Shown: positions 8,423-17,640 of the stretch, piece after piece | Layout: every line of letters begins with the position of its first letter | Position numbering within the stretch: the stretch's first letter is position 1 | Assembly: GCA_023150805.1 (NCBI GenBank) | Contig: JAKLKF010000018.1 | Span: forward strand, 1-64,000 | DNA from: Myxococcota bacterium | GTDB lineage: Bacteria > Myxococcota_A > UBA796 > UBA2385 | Direction: 5' to 3' | Length of the DNA: 64,000 bases | The notes under the pieces: model-generated | Databases searched by the model: none | What the model saw: only the letters and a program-made list of their open reading frames with translations | Told to the model about the DNA's origin: nothing | Translations under genes and position numbers: made by a program

Positions 8423-11179
8423 GTGACCCCTGCCCTCGCCCTGCTGCTCCTGCCCGCCTGCGCCCCCAAGCCCGTCGCTCCCGCGCCCGCCGCGCCCCTC
8501 GCGCCGCCGGTGGACCCCTCGGCCGAGATGGTCGCGGCCATCCAGCGGCTGGATCTCTCCGACCTGGGCAACCCGGTGCTGCGCTGGGACAGCGAGCCGC
8601 CCCTGGCGACGCCGGCCGACGCGCCCCACACCGCCCTGGTGCTGCTGGTCGAGTTCTCCGACGTGCGCTTCGACCGCTTCGCCGGCCAGCCGGACCAGGG
8701 CGACCAGCTCGCCGCCTTCTACCAGGACATGCTCTTCGACGCGTCCTTCGCCCGCAAGGACACGCTCAGCCACTACTACGCCGACCAGAGCGACGGCCGC
8801 TACCACATGGACGGAGTCGTCCTGCCCCCGGTGCGCCTGGACAAGCCCCTGGCCGAGTACGGTCGCAGCTACCGGCCCGAGGGGGGCACCTGGCGCAACG
8901 ACCAGGACCCCGACGGCCTGATCGTCGACGCCATGGCCAAGGTCGCGGCCCGGGGCGACCTCGACACCTCGCGCCTGGACCGCTGGGACCCGCGCGACTT
9001 CGACCAGGACGGCGTCACCGACGAGCCGGACGGCTACGTCGACCACCTGGTCATCGTCTACGCCGGGCGCGGCCAGAACACCTGCCAGCGCATCCGCAAG
9101 CTGCAGGAGATCCTCAACCCGAACGTCGGCATGGACGTGCTGTCCACCCTCTCGCCGGCCCAGACCGAGTGCTCCGACCGCATCTGGCCGCACCGCGACG
9201 AGCTGCGCATCAACGACGGCCAGGGCCCGGCCGTGGGCCAGTCCGTGCACGAGAACGGAGGCGCCCCGCTGGCCGGCGGGCTGTGGGTCCGCGACTACAA
9301 CATGCAGTGCGAGTACACCAGCGCCTCGACCTTCATCCACGAGATGGGCCACTCGCTGGGCCTGCCCGACGTCTACGCCCAGACCAGCAACAACTCGACG
9401 GGCCCCTGGGAGGTGATGAGCCACACCAGCGACCCCAGCCCCCAGAACCTCAGCGCCTGGTCCCGCCTGCAGCTGGGCTGGCTGAAGCCCCAGGTCATCG
9501 TCCCGCCGGCCTTCGGCGGGGCGCAGGAGGTGACCGTCCACCTCGCCGACCTGGGCACCGCCGGCCCCGACGCCAGCCGGGCCGCCCTGGTCGTGCTGCC
9601 GCCCAAGCAGCGCCGCCTGGAGCTGACCACCCTGCCCGCCCAGGCTGGCACCACCGCCCTGTACAGCGGCCAGGGCAACGACCTGGACCGCAAGGCCACC
9701 ATCGAGCTGGCCGTGCCCGCCGAGGGCGCAAGCCTGGAGATGGACGCCTGGTGGGAGATCGAGGCCGGCTGGGACTTCGCCTACCTGGAGCTGAGCGCCG
9801 ACCAGGGGCGGAGCTGGACGCGCCTGTCCCCCACCGACCCCCGTCACATGCCCGCGAAGCACGGCCATGACGGCCCCGACAGCAAGCCGGGGCTCACCGG
9901 CCTGTCCGGCGACCTGGACGGTGACGGCAAGAACGAGAGCATGACCGGCTGCGATCCCACCGCCGAGATCAAGAGCGGCGAGGACCGGGCGGACGGCGCC
10001 AACAACCCCTGCGAGGACGCCTCGTGGGTGTCGCTGGCCTTCGACCTGTCGGCGTGGAAGGGCCAGCCCGTCCGCCTGCGCTGGCGCTACTTCACCGACG
10101 GCGCGGCGGTCGAGGACGGCCTGCTCGTCGACAACATGCGCCTGGGCGGCGCCTGGTCCGACGACTTCGAGCAGGGCCCCGGCGCCACCTGGAAGCTGGA
10201 CGGCTTCACCACCAGCCCCGGCCACCACGACCTGCTGGTACCGCACTTCTACCTGCTGGAGTACCGCGACCCCACCCTCGCCTCGGACCGCGGCTACGAC
10301 GGCGGCATGGCCGAAGGCTCGCTGTCCTTCTACTGGGACGCCCAGCGCAAGGCACTGGGTGCGATGGAGGTCAAGCCCCGCCCCGGGATGCTGGCCTGGT
10401 ACTACGACGGCGCCTTCGCCTGGTCCGAGAACGATCCCGCCGTGAACGGTGCCGGCCACGGCTACCTGCTGGCCGTCGACAGCAACCCCAACGAGATCGC
10501 CTTCCCCGGCGCCGCCGCCTGGCTGCAGGGGGACCCCGCCGCCTTCGACACGCGCTACGTCCTGGACGGTCCCGACACGCAGTCCGCGCTGAAGCAGGCG
10601 CTGGCCCAGACCGTCTGCTTCCTGCGCGAGCCCGCCTACGTGCCCGAGGACCTGGTCACCGACGGTCTGTACAAGCTGTGCAAGCCCAAGACCGCCGCGC
10701 CCGCCCGCAAGGTGGCCTTCGGCGACCGCAGGCTGATCTTCGGCTCGCAGTACGCCGACCTGCTGCCCGGCGACGCCCGGAGCGGCCTGCGCCCGGTGGG
10801 CGAGCTGCTCGACTTCCAGGTCCGCGACGGGGTGCTGAGCTACCGCCTCAACGACCGCAGCCTGCGCGCGATGCACACGCTGGACAACCCCTTCTCGCCC
10901 GTGGCCACCGAGCGCGGCGTCGTCATCTACGACCTGGTGAAGGGCGCCCTGGTCGAGCGCGAGGTCCGCCCCTACCCGGCCGTCACCACCTTCGACGACA
11001 GCAGCACCGGCCGCTGGCAGAACCCCAACCTGCCCTTCGGCGGCGTCGCGCTGCCGCAGGCCGGCCTGCGCTGGGAGGTCCAGCCCCCCGCCGCCGACGC
11101 CCCCGCCGGCACGCGGGCCACGGTCGTCCTGCGCTGGGCCGAGGCGGCGCCGACCGTCGCGCCGGCCGCCGCGCAGTAG
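8423..11179 (+). CDS. M6-family (immune inhibitor A-like) zinc metalloprotease lipoprotein
   Basis: GTG start, 918 residues. The N-terminus (LALLLLPACAPKP) is a lipoprotein signal with Cys13. The zinc motif HEMGHSLGLPD (His306, Glu307, His310) followed by PWEVMSH is typical of the M6 family, whose members are large secreted proteases such as Bacillus InhA and Vibrio PrtV. Residues about 60-230 form the N-terminal part of the catalytic domain, with SHYYADQSDGRY characteristic of InhA relatives. The rest (about 420-900) looks like beta-sandwich domains, including a MAM/Vif-like stretch around residues 540-580 with VRLRWRYFTDGA. A Pro/Ala tail ends the chain. It was probably a predatory or scavenging exoprotease anchored at the outer membrane. 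It is divergent from the phytochelatin synthase-like gene, 86 bases between starts. Confidence 0.9.
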   Translation: MTPALALLLLPACAPKPVAPAPAAPLAPPVDPSAEMVAAIQRLDLSDLGNPVLRWDSEPPLATPADAPHTALVLLVEFSDVRFDRFAGQPDQGDQLAAFYQDMLFDASFARKDTLSHYYADQSDGRYHMDGVVLPPVRLDKPLAEYGRSYRPEGGTWRNDQDPDGLIVDAMAKVAARGDLDTSRLDRWDPRDFDQDGVTDEPDGYVDHLVIVYAGRGQNTCQRIRKLQEILNPNVGMDVLSTLSPAQTECSDRIWPHRDELRINDGQGPAVGQSVHENGGAPLAGGLWVRDYNMQCEYTSASTFIHEMGHSLGLPDVYAQTSNNSTGPWEVMSHTSDPSPQNLSAWSRLQLGWLKPQVIVPPAFGGAQEVTVHLADLGTAGPDASRAALVVLPPKQRRLELTTLPAQAGTTALYSGQGNDLDRKATIELAVPAEGASLEMDAWWEIEAGWDFAYLELSADQGRSWTRLSPTDPRHMPAKHGHDGPDSKPGLTGLSGDLDGDGKNESMTGCDPTAEIKSGEDRADGANNPCEDASWVSLAFDLSAWKGQPVRLRWRYFTDGAAVEDGLLVDNMRLGGAWSDDFEQGPGATWKLDGFTTSPGHHDLLVPHFYLLEYRDPTLASDRGYDGGMAEGSLSFYWDAQRKALGAMEVKPRPGMLAWYYDGAFAWSENDPAVNGAGHGYLLAVDSNPNEIAFPGAAAWLQGDPAAFDTRYVLDGPDTQSALKQALAQTVCFLREPAYVPEDLVTDGLYKLCKPKTAAPARKVAFGDRRLIFGSQYADLLPGDARSGLRPVGELLDFQVRDGVLSYRLNDRSLRAMHTLDNPFSPVATERGVVIYDLVKGALVEREVRPYPAVTTFDDSSTGRWQNPNLPFGGVALPQAGLRWEVQPPAADAPAGTRATVVLRWAEAAPTVAPAAAQ

Positions 11180-11209
11180 ACTGCCGCCCGTCCCATCCCC
11201 GAGGTCTCC

Positions 11210-12541
11210 GTGCTCCTGCTCCTGCTCGCCTGCACCGCTCCGCCCCCCTCCTCCGCCGACGACACCGCGGCGGACGGCGGCGCGGCCACCGTGGACGACA
11301 CGGGCGCCGACGGCGGCACCACCAGCCCGGGCGTGAACGGTCGGCTGGAGACCGTCTCCGGCCAGTCCGTGCTCTACCTGTGGGGCAGCCGCTACGAGCT
11401 GGGCTACGCCGAGGGGTCGCTGACCTGCGACCGGGTCGCCGATCTGTTCAAGTACTACCTGCTCGAGGAGCTGATCGCCGACTACACCAGCTACGAGTAC
11501 CAGGTCGTCCGCGGCGTCGTCATCGGCAGCACCACCTTCCAGCCGGGCGACCTGGAGGAGATGCAGGGCTACTACCAGGGCGCGCTCGACCACTGCACCG
11601 AGGAGCAGCTCACCGTCCACAGCGACCTGCTGGAGGACGACAGCGGCGGCAGCCGGATGCTGGAGATCGAGGATCTGTACTTCGCCAACGCCCTGGCCGA
11701 CTTCGGCTGCAGCTCGCTGAGCGTGTGGGGCGCGGCGTCGGCGACCGGCGACACCGTGCACGCCCGCAACTTCGACTGGGCCAGCGACGACGACGGGCGC
11801 TTCCTGTCCGATCACATCGTGAAGGTCTACGACTCGACGGACGAGGGCGCCCGCTTCCTCTCCGTGATGGTCCCCGGGATGCTCGGCTGCGTGAGCTGTG
11901 TGACGGAGGAGGGTGTCGCGCTCACCATGCACAACGTCGGCGGGCTGCCGACCACGACGCCCGTGGGCATCTCCCCGCGCATGTTCGCCGCGCGCGAGGC
12001 GCTGCTGGCCACGGTCGGCGCCACCGACGTCGCCGCCGCCGCCGAGGCGGTGCTGGAGGAGCGCCCCCAGAACGTGGGCAACAACCTGCACCTGTCCTGG
12101 CCCATGGCCCGCGCCGTCGACGGCACGGGCGCCGCGGTGCTCGAGTACGACGGCGCCAGCGACCACCAGGACGGCCGGGTCACCGTGCGCGGGCCCACGG
12201 GCGACCCCGAGCAGGCGCGCACGGACGCCGTCGTCACCACCAACCACTACATCGCCCGCAGCCCCGCCCCGACCTCGGGCGACTCCTGGGAGCGCGCCTC
12301 CCTGCTCCGCCAGGCCATCGACGCGGGCGCCCCCCTGGGCGGCCTGGACCGCGAGGGCGGACGCGCCGCGCTGGAGACGGTCGCGGGCGGCTACGGCGAG
12401 CTGACCGTGCACTCCGTGGTGGTCGACAGCGCCGCCCGGCGCCTGGACCTGTACGTCGCCCCCGACCCCAGCACCCCGGCCGTGCTGGGACCGACCCGGG
12501 CGCTGGACCTGGACGCGCTCTTCGGGGCCTTCGACCAGTAG
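11210..12541 (+). CDS. C45/choloylglycine-hydrolase-like Ntn hydrolase lipoprotein
   Basis: GTG start, 443 residues, with a lipobox at LLLLACTA followed by a short Asp/Thr/Gly linker (DDTAADGG). A motif near residue 166, GCSSLSVWGAASATGD followed by HARNFDW, is the hallmark of N-terminal-nucleophile amidohydrolases of the C45 acyltransferase, acid ceramidase and PLBD group. Cys167 would become the nucleophile after autocatalytic cleavage of the preceding residues. ALTMHNVGG and NVGNNLHLS supply the expected Asn residues downstream. The enzyme would hydrolyse or transfer an amide-linked acyl group outside the cytoplasm. The substrate is not predictable. It follows the M6 protease by 30 bases, with TAGACT between them as a possible -10, so it may be read from its own promoter or with the protease. 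Confidence 0.82.
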   Translation: MLLLLLACTAPPPSSADDTAADGGAATVDDTGADGGTTSPGVNGRLETVSGQSVLYLWGSRYELGYAEGSLTCDRVADLFKYYLLEELIADYTSYEYQVVRGVVIGSTTFQPGDLEEMQGYYQGALDHCTEEQLTVHSDLLEDDSGGSRMLEIEDLYFANALADFGCSSLSVWGAASATGDTVHARNFDWASDDDGRFLSDHIVKVYDSTDEGARFLSVMVPGMLGCVSCVTEEGVALTMHNVGGLPTTTPVGISPRMFAAREALLATVGATDVAAAAEAVLEERPQNVGNNLHLSWPMARAVDGTGAAVLEYDGASDHQDGRVTVRGPTGDPEQARTDAVVTTNHYIARSPAPTSGDSWERASLLRQAIDAGAPLGGLDREGGRAALETVAGGYGELTVHSVVVDSAARRLDLYVAPDPSTPAVLGPTRALDLDALFGAFDQ

Positions 12542-12561
12542 GGGCTCCGCCGCGACCGGGC

Positions 12562-12573
12562 TACCATGCCCTC
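12562..12573 (+). promoter_or_regulatory. Leaderless-type -10 element before small ORF
   Basis: TACCAT (12562-12567), within GGGCTACCAT, is followed by 6 bases and then GTG at 12574. The spacing is right for transcription starting at the start codon. No ribosome-binding site is present. Confidence 0.4.
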
Positions 12574-12726
12574 GTGCCCACCCCGCTCTCCCGCCTGCTG
12601 GCCGCCCGCCTGCGCCGCGCCCTGACCGGACCGGCGCGGCAGCGCCTGCTGCGCCTGGCCGAGCGCCTGCTCGCCCGCGCCGGCTTCCCGACCAACCGGA
12701 GCGGCAACAACATGAGCATGCGGTAG
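12574..12726 (+). CDS. Small cationic amphipathic protein, unknown
   Basis: A 50-residue reading frame beginning MPTPLSRLLAARLRRA. It has 12 Arg and no Asp, with one Glu, and residues 4-38 would form an amphipathic helix with Leu/Ala on one face and Arg on the other. The end is polar (NRSGNNMSMR). Support for translation comes from its own -10-like box at leaderless spacing and from the hairpin that follows its stop. I know no family. It could be a membrane-active peptide or a nucleic-acid-binding peptide, but it could also be a chance frame in GC-rich DNA. Confidence 0.4.
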   Translation: MPTPLSRLLAARLRRALTGPARQRLLRLAERLLARAGFPTNRSGNNMSMR

Positions 12727-12743
12727 GGGCTTCGCCTCGCCCC
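12726..12743. terminator. Hairpin between convergent genes
   Basis: GGGGC (12726-12730) pairs with GCCCC (12739-12743) across an 8-base loop, in the 21-base gap between the small ORF and the convergent glycosyltransferase gene. No T-run follows, so it is at best a weak bidirectional terminator. Confidence 0.35.
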
Positions 12744-12747
12744 CTCC

Positions 12748-14337
12748 TCACCCCTCCGCGGGCAGCACCCGCATCACGAAGTCCCCCCCCTCGGTCCGGT
12801 GCAGCAGCTCGAAGCGCTCGGGGTAGGCGCGCAGCAGCGGGCGCAGGCGCTGGCGGGTGGGGCGGTCGCGGGTCGCCAGGCTGTCGACGATGAGCAGATC
12901 GACCTGCTGCTCGTCGAGGAAGGCCATGAGGTCGGCGGCCTCGTCGCCGGCCGGCAGGTCGACCGCGCTGCGGCCCGAGAAGTACCAGGCCAGCCGCGCC
13001 TTGCGCGAGGCGACGATCTCGTCGGGCGCGGCGTGCTCGGCCACCCACCGGCACAGGGCGTGGAAGTCGCGCTCGCCCTGCCCCATGCCGGCCATCGCCT
13101 CACCCCGGGCGACGCCAGCGCGGGCCTCGAACAGGTCGGGCACCACGCGGGCCAGCCGGTCGACCAGGTTGCCGCCGATCAGCAGCGCCAGGACCAGCGG
13201 GACCCATGCCCGCGGCCGGGCCGGGAGGTGCCGGCCGCCCCAGGTCGCGCCCTCGAAGAGAAAGGCGAGCAGCAGGGGCAGGGTCACGACCAGGTAGCGG
13301 TTGTTGACCGACTCGGGCAGCCACAGCAGCAGGGCGAGCAGGTAGAGCGGCAGGTAGAGGTGCGCCAGGCCCAGACGGCGCCGGGCCGACACGACGAAGC
13401 CCAGCCCCACGCCCAGGGCCAACAGCAGGCCGACCAGGGCCTGCCCAGGCATGCCCGCGCCCAGGACCACCTCGGGCAGCACGTCGGTGGCGTAGGCCCA
13501 GGCGTTGACCACGACGCGGCGCAGCAGGTCGATCGGGCCCACGGTCGCGTCGTCCTCCTGCCACTTGCTGCGCTTGACGAACCAGCGCAGGTACAGGTTC
13601 TCCTCGAGCTCGCCCCGCGTGGCGGCCCACAGGTGCCAGGAGCCGAGCAGGGCCAGCTCCACGAGACCCGTCAGCAGCAGCGACCACCAGCGCCTCCGCC
13701 ACAGCAGCCAGCCCGGCAGCGCCAGCACCATGGCCAGCCCGACCGGGCGCAGCAGGTAGCCCAGGGCCGCGAGCAGGGCCGGCAGCAGCGCGGCGGTGGC
13801 CGAGGAGGGGGCGCCCGCCTCCTCCCGATCCTGGGTCCGCGCGACCAGCCACAGCGTGCCCATCGAGGTGAACAGGTAGGGCGCCTCGGTCAGCACCTCG
13901 CTGCCGTAGCGGAGGAGCTGCTCGTCCATGGCCACCAGCAGGGCCGCCAGCAGGGCCAGGGCGCGGCCGGTCGGCAGCGGCCCGAGCTGGCGCCGCAGCC
14001 AGGCGGTCGCCAGCAGCACCCCGCCCAGCAGCCAGCCCCCCGCGACCCGCGCCAGCGCGGCGTAGCTGTCGCCCACCAGCGCCACCTGGGCGGCCAGCAG
14101 GGCCGGGAAGCCCCAGGGCACCGAGGTCTCCAAGGGGGCGCCCGGCGCCACCAGGTCGCGGTACTCGCCCTGCTGCCGCAGGGCCGTGGCCAGGGCGATG
14201 TAGAGCGCGTTGTCGCCGCCCAGGGTCACGCGAGGGTCGAAGAGCAGCAGCAGCAGCAGGCCCGTGACCAGCCCGACGCCCAGGCCCGCGACGCGCGCGG
14301 GCAGCCGGTCCAGCACGTGCAGCAGGCGATCGGGCAA
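12748..14337 (-). CDS. GT39/PMT-like membrane glycosyltransferase
   Basis: The 529-residue product has about ten to eleven transmembrane segments. Just after the first is the luminal/periplasmic loop DPRVTLGGDNALYIALA with the acidic residues that act in polyprenyl-phosphate-sugar-dependent transferases of the GT-C fold (ArnT, PMT, Dpm-dependent mannosyltransferases). An LTEAPYLF segment after the third helix is typical of this group. A soluble C-terminal domain (about residues 420-529) follows, with VDLLIVDSLA. I choose TTG at 14337 as start because GGGAGG lies 7-12 bases upstream of it and the longer ATG version (14463) adds a Pro/Gly-rich stretch without family character. It would move a sugar from a lipid carrier to a cell-envelope acceptor. 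No partner genes are nearby. Confidence 0.78.
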   Translation of the reverse strand: MPDRLLHVLDRLPARVAGLGVGLVTGLLLLLLFDPRVTLGGDNALYIALATALRQQGEYRDLVAPGAPLETSVPWGFPALLAAQVALVGDSYAALARVAGGWLLGGVLLATAWLRRQLGPLPTGRALALLAALLVAMDEQLLRYGSEVLTEAPYLFTSMGTLWLVARTQDREEAGAPSSATAALLPALLAALGYLLRPVGLAMVLALPGWLLWRRRWWSLLLTGLVELALLGSWHLWAATRGELEENLYLRWFVKRSKWQEDDATVGPIDLLRRVVVNAWAYATDVLPEVVLGAGMPGQALVGLLLALGVGLGFVVSARRRLGLAHLYLPLYLLALLLWLPESVNNRYLVVTLPLLLAFLFEGATWGGRHLPARPRAWVPLVLALLIGGNLVDRLARVVPDLFEARAGVARGEAMAGMGQGERDFHALCRWVAEHAAPDEIVASRKARLAWYFSGRSAVDLPAGDEAADLMAFLDEQQVDLLIVDSLATRDRPTRQRLRPLLRAYPERFELLHRTEGGDFVMRVLPAEG

Positions 14338-14453
14338 GGGGGCACCTCCCGGCGGGGGGGGCACCGCTATCCGGCCCGCCCCTCCGGCGCGCCCCCCGCG
14401 GCGCGGCGCCTCCTGGTGCAGAATCCGCGGACACCCTCGCCCTTGGGGCCCCG

Positions 14454-16979
14454 ATGTCCGCACTGCCTCCCGCGCTGGCCGACCTGCCCGGCCTCCGCGC
14501 CCTGCTCGACGGTCCCGAGCTGCGCGGCCTCTCCCCCCAGGCCGTCGCCGCCGTCGCCGCGATCGCCGAGCCTCGCACCTTCCCGCCCGGCGCCCGCATC
14601 CTGTCCGACCAGGAGCCCTCCGACGCGCTCTACCTGCTGGCCGAGGGCCTGGTCCAGGCGACCTGGCGCGGCGAGGACCGCCGGGCGCCGCTGCGGGTCG
14701 TGCTCGGCCCCGGAGACGCCGTCGGCCAGGACGCCCTGGGCGGCACGGGCAGCGTGGGCGCCCAGGCGCTGTCCCGGGTGACCGCCGTGCGGATCGCGCC
14801 GGGCCCGCTGCGCGCGCTCTTCGACGACCACCCCGACCTGGAGCGCCTGGTCGCCCGCATGACGGCGGTGCAGGGACGCCAGGGCTGGGTGCTGCGACAG
14901 CTCCGCAAGACGCCGCTCTTCCGGCACGTCGCCCCCGGCGACCTGGCCCTGCTGCTGCCCGGCGCGCGCCTGCTGCGGGGCCAACCCGGGGAGGTGCTCA
15001 GCCGGGGCCAGGACGAGCTGCCGGGCTTGTGGCTGGTGACGCGGGGCGAGGTGCTCCTGCGGGCCTGCGGGCCGATCCAGCTCGACGGAGGGACGCGCGA
15101 ACTGCCCGAGCTGGCCATGGGTGAGGGCGCGGTGATCGGCGACAGCGCCCTCGCCCACGGCAGCTCGCTGTGGATGGACGTGGTCGCGGGGGCCGAGGGC
15201 TGCGCCCTGCTGCTCCTGCCGCGCGAGAACTTCGACCACGCCTTCGCGCGCTCGCTGTCCTTCCGTCGGGCGGTCCTGCGCAGCCCGATCCTCGCGGACG
15301 GCGAGCGCAGCCGCCTGCAGCTCCAGCAGGTCCGCAAGGTGCACGAGGGCCTGCGCATCTTCCAGGCGGTCGTCGCGGACGCGCCAGGGGTGGACGTCTC
15401 GCGGCTCACACGCTGGCTGGCCGAGGCGGCCGCGCTGGACTGGGGGGACCGGGTGGTGGTGGTGCGCGTGGACCCGGCGCACCGGGGAGAGGCGGCCGTG
15501 CAGCACCGCGACGTCGGCCCCGGGTGGGTCCGGCAGGTGCGGGTCCCCGCCCGCTGGCAGGGTCCTTCGGTCGACCTGATCGAGCACCTGCTGCAGGGCG
15601 ACATGGCGCTGCTCGACCTGGGCGCGCTGCCCGAGGACCACCGGGACGGGCCCTGGTCGGCCAACATCCAGCGCCTGGTCGTCGTCGGCACCCGCGCCTA
15701 CCAGCTCGACGGCGCGCAGGTGGCGCTGCAGGTGGGGGCCGACCTGCCGCTGTACACCGCGGTGGTGCCCAGCGCGGCCCCCCAGCCCGGCACCGTGCGC
15801 CACGTGCCCTACGGGACGGCGCGGATCCACCGCGACCTGCTGCAGGCCTGCCGCCAGGGCGCCGAGCGCGCCGACCTGCCCGCGGGCCTGCGCGAGCAGG
15901 TGCACCGCTGGATGCGCGCGGTCACCGGGCGCCGGCTGGGCGTGGCCCTGGGAGGCGGGGGCGCGCTGTCCTTCGCCGAGGCGGCCGTGCTGCAGCGGCT
16001 GCACGAGGCGCGGATCCCGGTGGACATGGTGGCCGGTGTGAGCGGCGGTGCCCTGGTCGGCGCCTACTACGCCGCCGGCATGGAGCGGCCGCTGCCGCCC
16101 GGCATGGTGGCGCCCGAGGGCCTGGAGGGCCTGCCCGGCCTGGCGCGCCTGACCCTGGGAGGGGCCGAGCTGGAGCGCGCCATCCTGGTGGCGCCGATCA
16201 CCGGCTGGGCCCTGGCCGGGGTGCTGGAGCGCCACCTGGGCCACGGTCGCCTCGAGGACCTGCTCCTGCCCTTCTTCCCGTCCTGCGTCGACGGCGATCG
16301 CGCCGTGCAGGACCACATCCGCCTCGGGCCGGTCGCCTGGGGTGCGCGCGCCAGCGGGTCCTTCCCCGGCACCTTCACGCCGACCACCCTGGACCTGCGG
16401 GAGCTTCGCCACCGCCTGCCCCTGCCGGGCCGCGCCCGCACCGACCTGCCCGGCGTCGAGGAGGAGGAGCCGCGCCACCGCCACCTCCTCGACGGGGGCC
16501 TGCTCAACAACATCCCCGACGACACGCTCTTCCTGGAGGGCGCGCAGGTCGTGCTGGCCTGCAACGTCGTGCCGACCCCCGCGCCCCGCGAGATCTCCGG
16601 CCTGCAGGCCGCACTGCGGATCCAGCAGGCCGAGCGCGTGCCCGCCGGCCGCGGGGCCCGCTTCCTGCGCGAGCTGTCGCCCGTGGTGCGGATCGACGAC
16701 CTGCTGCGCGCCGTCTACATGCTGCTCTACCAGCCCGCCGACTGGCACAGCCGCACCGCCGACGTGAAGTTCCAGGGGCAGACCGTCGGCTACTCCTTCG
16801 CGGCCTTCCGCCAGGGCGACGAGATCCGCCGCCAGGCGCTGGACCCGGTCCGCGGCCCCGCGGTCGACCACGCGGTGGAGCAGGTCCGCAGGGCGCGCGA
16901 GGCGCTGCGCTGGAAGCGCGACGGCCACGGCGACCAGGGCGAGCTGGCCCGCCTGGTCGCCGCCCGGCTCAAGGCCTGA
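14454..16979 (+). CDS. Cyclic-nucleotide-binding-domain / patatin-like phospholipase
   Basis: The 841-residue protein has two cNMP-binding-like beta-barrel domains (about residues 10-135 and 145-270), a middle region (about 290-470) of Rossmann character with VVVVRVDP, and a patatin domain (about 495-760). The patatin features are GVALGGGGALSFAE (oxyanion hole), GVSGGAL (nucleophile Ser530) and LLDGGLLNN (Asp680), the Ser-Asp dyad of lysophospholipase/esterase enzymes. The order resembles neuropathy target esterase and bacterial NTE-like proteins, in which cNMP domains precede the esterase. No membrane helix is evident at the N-terminus, unlike NTE. It likely hydrolyses membrane phospholipids or lysolipids. 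Whether the cNMP domains bind a nucleotide is unproven, since the classical Arg/Glu phosphate-binding cassette is not clear. Confidence 0.88.
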   Translation: MSALPPALADLPGLRALLDGPELRGLSPQAVAAVAAIAEPRTFPPGARILSDQEPSDALYLLAEGLVQATWRGEDRRAPLRVVLGPGDAVGQDALGGTGSVGAQALSRVTAVRIAPGPLRALFDDHPDLERLVARMTAVQGRQGWVLRQLRKTPLFRHVAPGDLALLLPGARLLRGQPGEVLSRGQDELPGLWLVTRGEVLLRACGPIQLDGGTRELPELAMGEGAVIGDSALAHGSSLWMDVVAGAEGCALLLLPRENFDHAFARSLSFRRAVLRSPILADGERSRLQLQQVRKVHEGLRIFQAVVADAPGVDVSRLTRWLAEAAALDWGDRVVVVRVDPAHRGEAAVQHRDVGPGWVRQVRVPARWQGPSVDLIEHLLQGDMALLDLGALPEDHRDGPWSANIQRLVVVGTRAYQLDGAQVALQVGADLPLYTAVVPSAAPQPGTVRHVPYGTARIHRDLLQACRQGAERADLPAGLREQVHRWMRAVTGRRLGVALGGGGALSFAEAAVLQRLHEARIPVDMVAGVSGGALVGAYYAAGMERPLPPGMVAPEGLEGLPGLARLTLGGAELERAILVAPITGWALAGVLERHLGHGRLEDLLLPFFPSCVDGDRAVQDHIRLGPVAWGARASGSFPGTFTPTTLDLRELRHRLPLPGRARTDLPGVEEEEPRHRHLLDGGLLNNIPDDTLFLEGAQVVLACNVVPTPAPREISGLQAALRIQQAERVPAGRGARFLRELSPVVRIDDLLRAVYMLLYQPADWHSRTADVKFQGQTVGYSFAAFRQGDEIRRQALDPVRGPAVDHAVEQVRRAREALRWKRDGHGDQGELARLVAARLKA

Positions 16980-16993
16980 GCGCGCACCCGCGC

Positions 16994-17014
16994 GGCCTGG
17001 CGAGTGCCCAGGCC
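16994..17014. terminator. Hairpin between convergent genes
   Basis: GGCCTGG (16994-17000) and CCAGGCC (17008-17014) form a perfect 7-base-pair stem with a 7-base loop in the 108-base convergent gap between the patatin gene and the TonB-domain gene. A short GCGCCGCRCA repeat follows at about 17058-17080. No T-run is present. Confidence 0.4.
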
Positions 17015-17087
17015 GGGACCGCTCCACCCGGCGCCTCCTTCACCGACCTTCACCCAGCGCCGCGCAGCGCCGCACAGCGCCGGGACG

Positions 17088-17555
17088 CTACTTGCGTTCC
17101 AGCCAGGCCCGCCCGCTGAAGATGACCATCACCCCCTCCTGCGCCAGGGTGCGGAGGTTGGGCGCGGGGGCCGGCATGTCCCCGGCGTCGTTGACCGCGT
17201 CCACCGCGGCCTGGTCGTACTTCTTGTCGCCCGAGAGCACCATCGGCTTGAGGGACTGGACCTGGCCCTGCTCGTCGATGACCAGCACCAGCCGGGTCTC
17301 GATCGAGGGGTTCTTCTTGATGGTGCCGGCCTTGGGCTTCCAGCTCGCCAGCACCTGGGCCCGGACCTGGTCGACGTAGGTCGTGAAGGGCACGTCCGGC
17401 ACGGCGGCGGGCTTCTCCTCCTCGGCCTCGGGGTTCTCGATGGTGGGGATGTTGTTGAGCAGGTCGTCGATGCCGCCCTGGGCCAGGGCGGGGCCCGCGG
17501 GCAGCAACAGGCCGAGGAGGACGGCGAAGGGGGAGGCGAGGCGGCGGACCGTCAT
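17088..17555 (-). CDS. Exported TonB C-terminal-domain-like protein
   Basis: 155 residues with a Sec signal peptide (LLGLLLPAGPALAQG, cleavage after ALA). Residues about 50-140 resemble the TonB/TolA C-terminal fold: a YVDQVRAQVLASWKPK helix, ETRLVLVIDEQGQVQSLKPM (paired strands), DQAAVDAVNDAG and a VMVIFSGRAW final strand. Family members link energised inner-membrane complexes to the outer membrane. As this one lacks a membrane anchor and Pro-rich linker, it is more likely a free periplasmic relative than a canonical TonB. The ATG at 17555 has GGAG 7 bases upstream and a TAAGCT -10-like box about 35 bases upstream. Lys-rich for this genome. The exact partner is unknown. Confidence 0.75.
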   Translation of the reverse strand: MTVRRLASPFAVLLGLLLPAGPALAQGGIDDLLNNIPTIENPEAEEEKPAAVPDVPFTTYVDQVRAQVLASWKPKAGTIKKNPSIETRLVLVIDEQGQVQSLKPMVLSGDKKYDQAAVDAVNDAGDMPAPAPNLRTLAQEGVMVIFSGRAWLERK

Positions 17556-17640
17556 GGCGAGGCTCCGATGGGCAGGAGGAGGGGGCGCCGAGCTTAACCA
17601 GCCGCCCCGGGCCAGCATTCCACCCGGTCGTGGGCGCCTC

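Noticed and set aside
8351-13054. A 1567-residue open frame on the minus strand across the M6 protease and C45 genes
   Set aside because: It is antisense to two genes with clear motifs, its composition is Gly/Ala/Val-rich without domains, and such frames arise in any GC-rich coding DNA.
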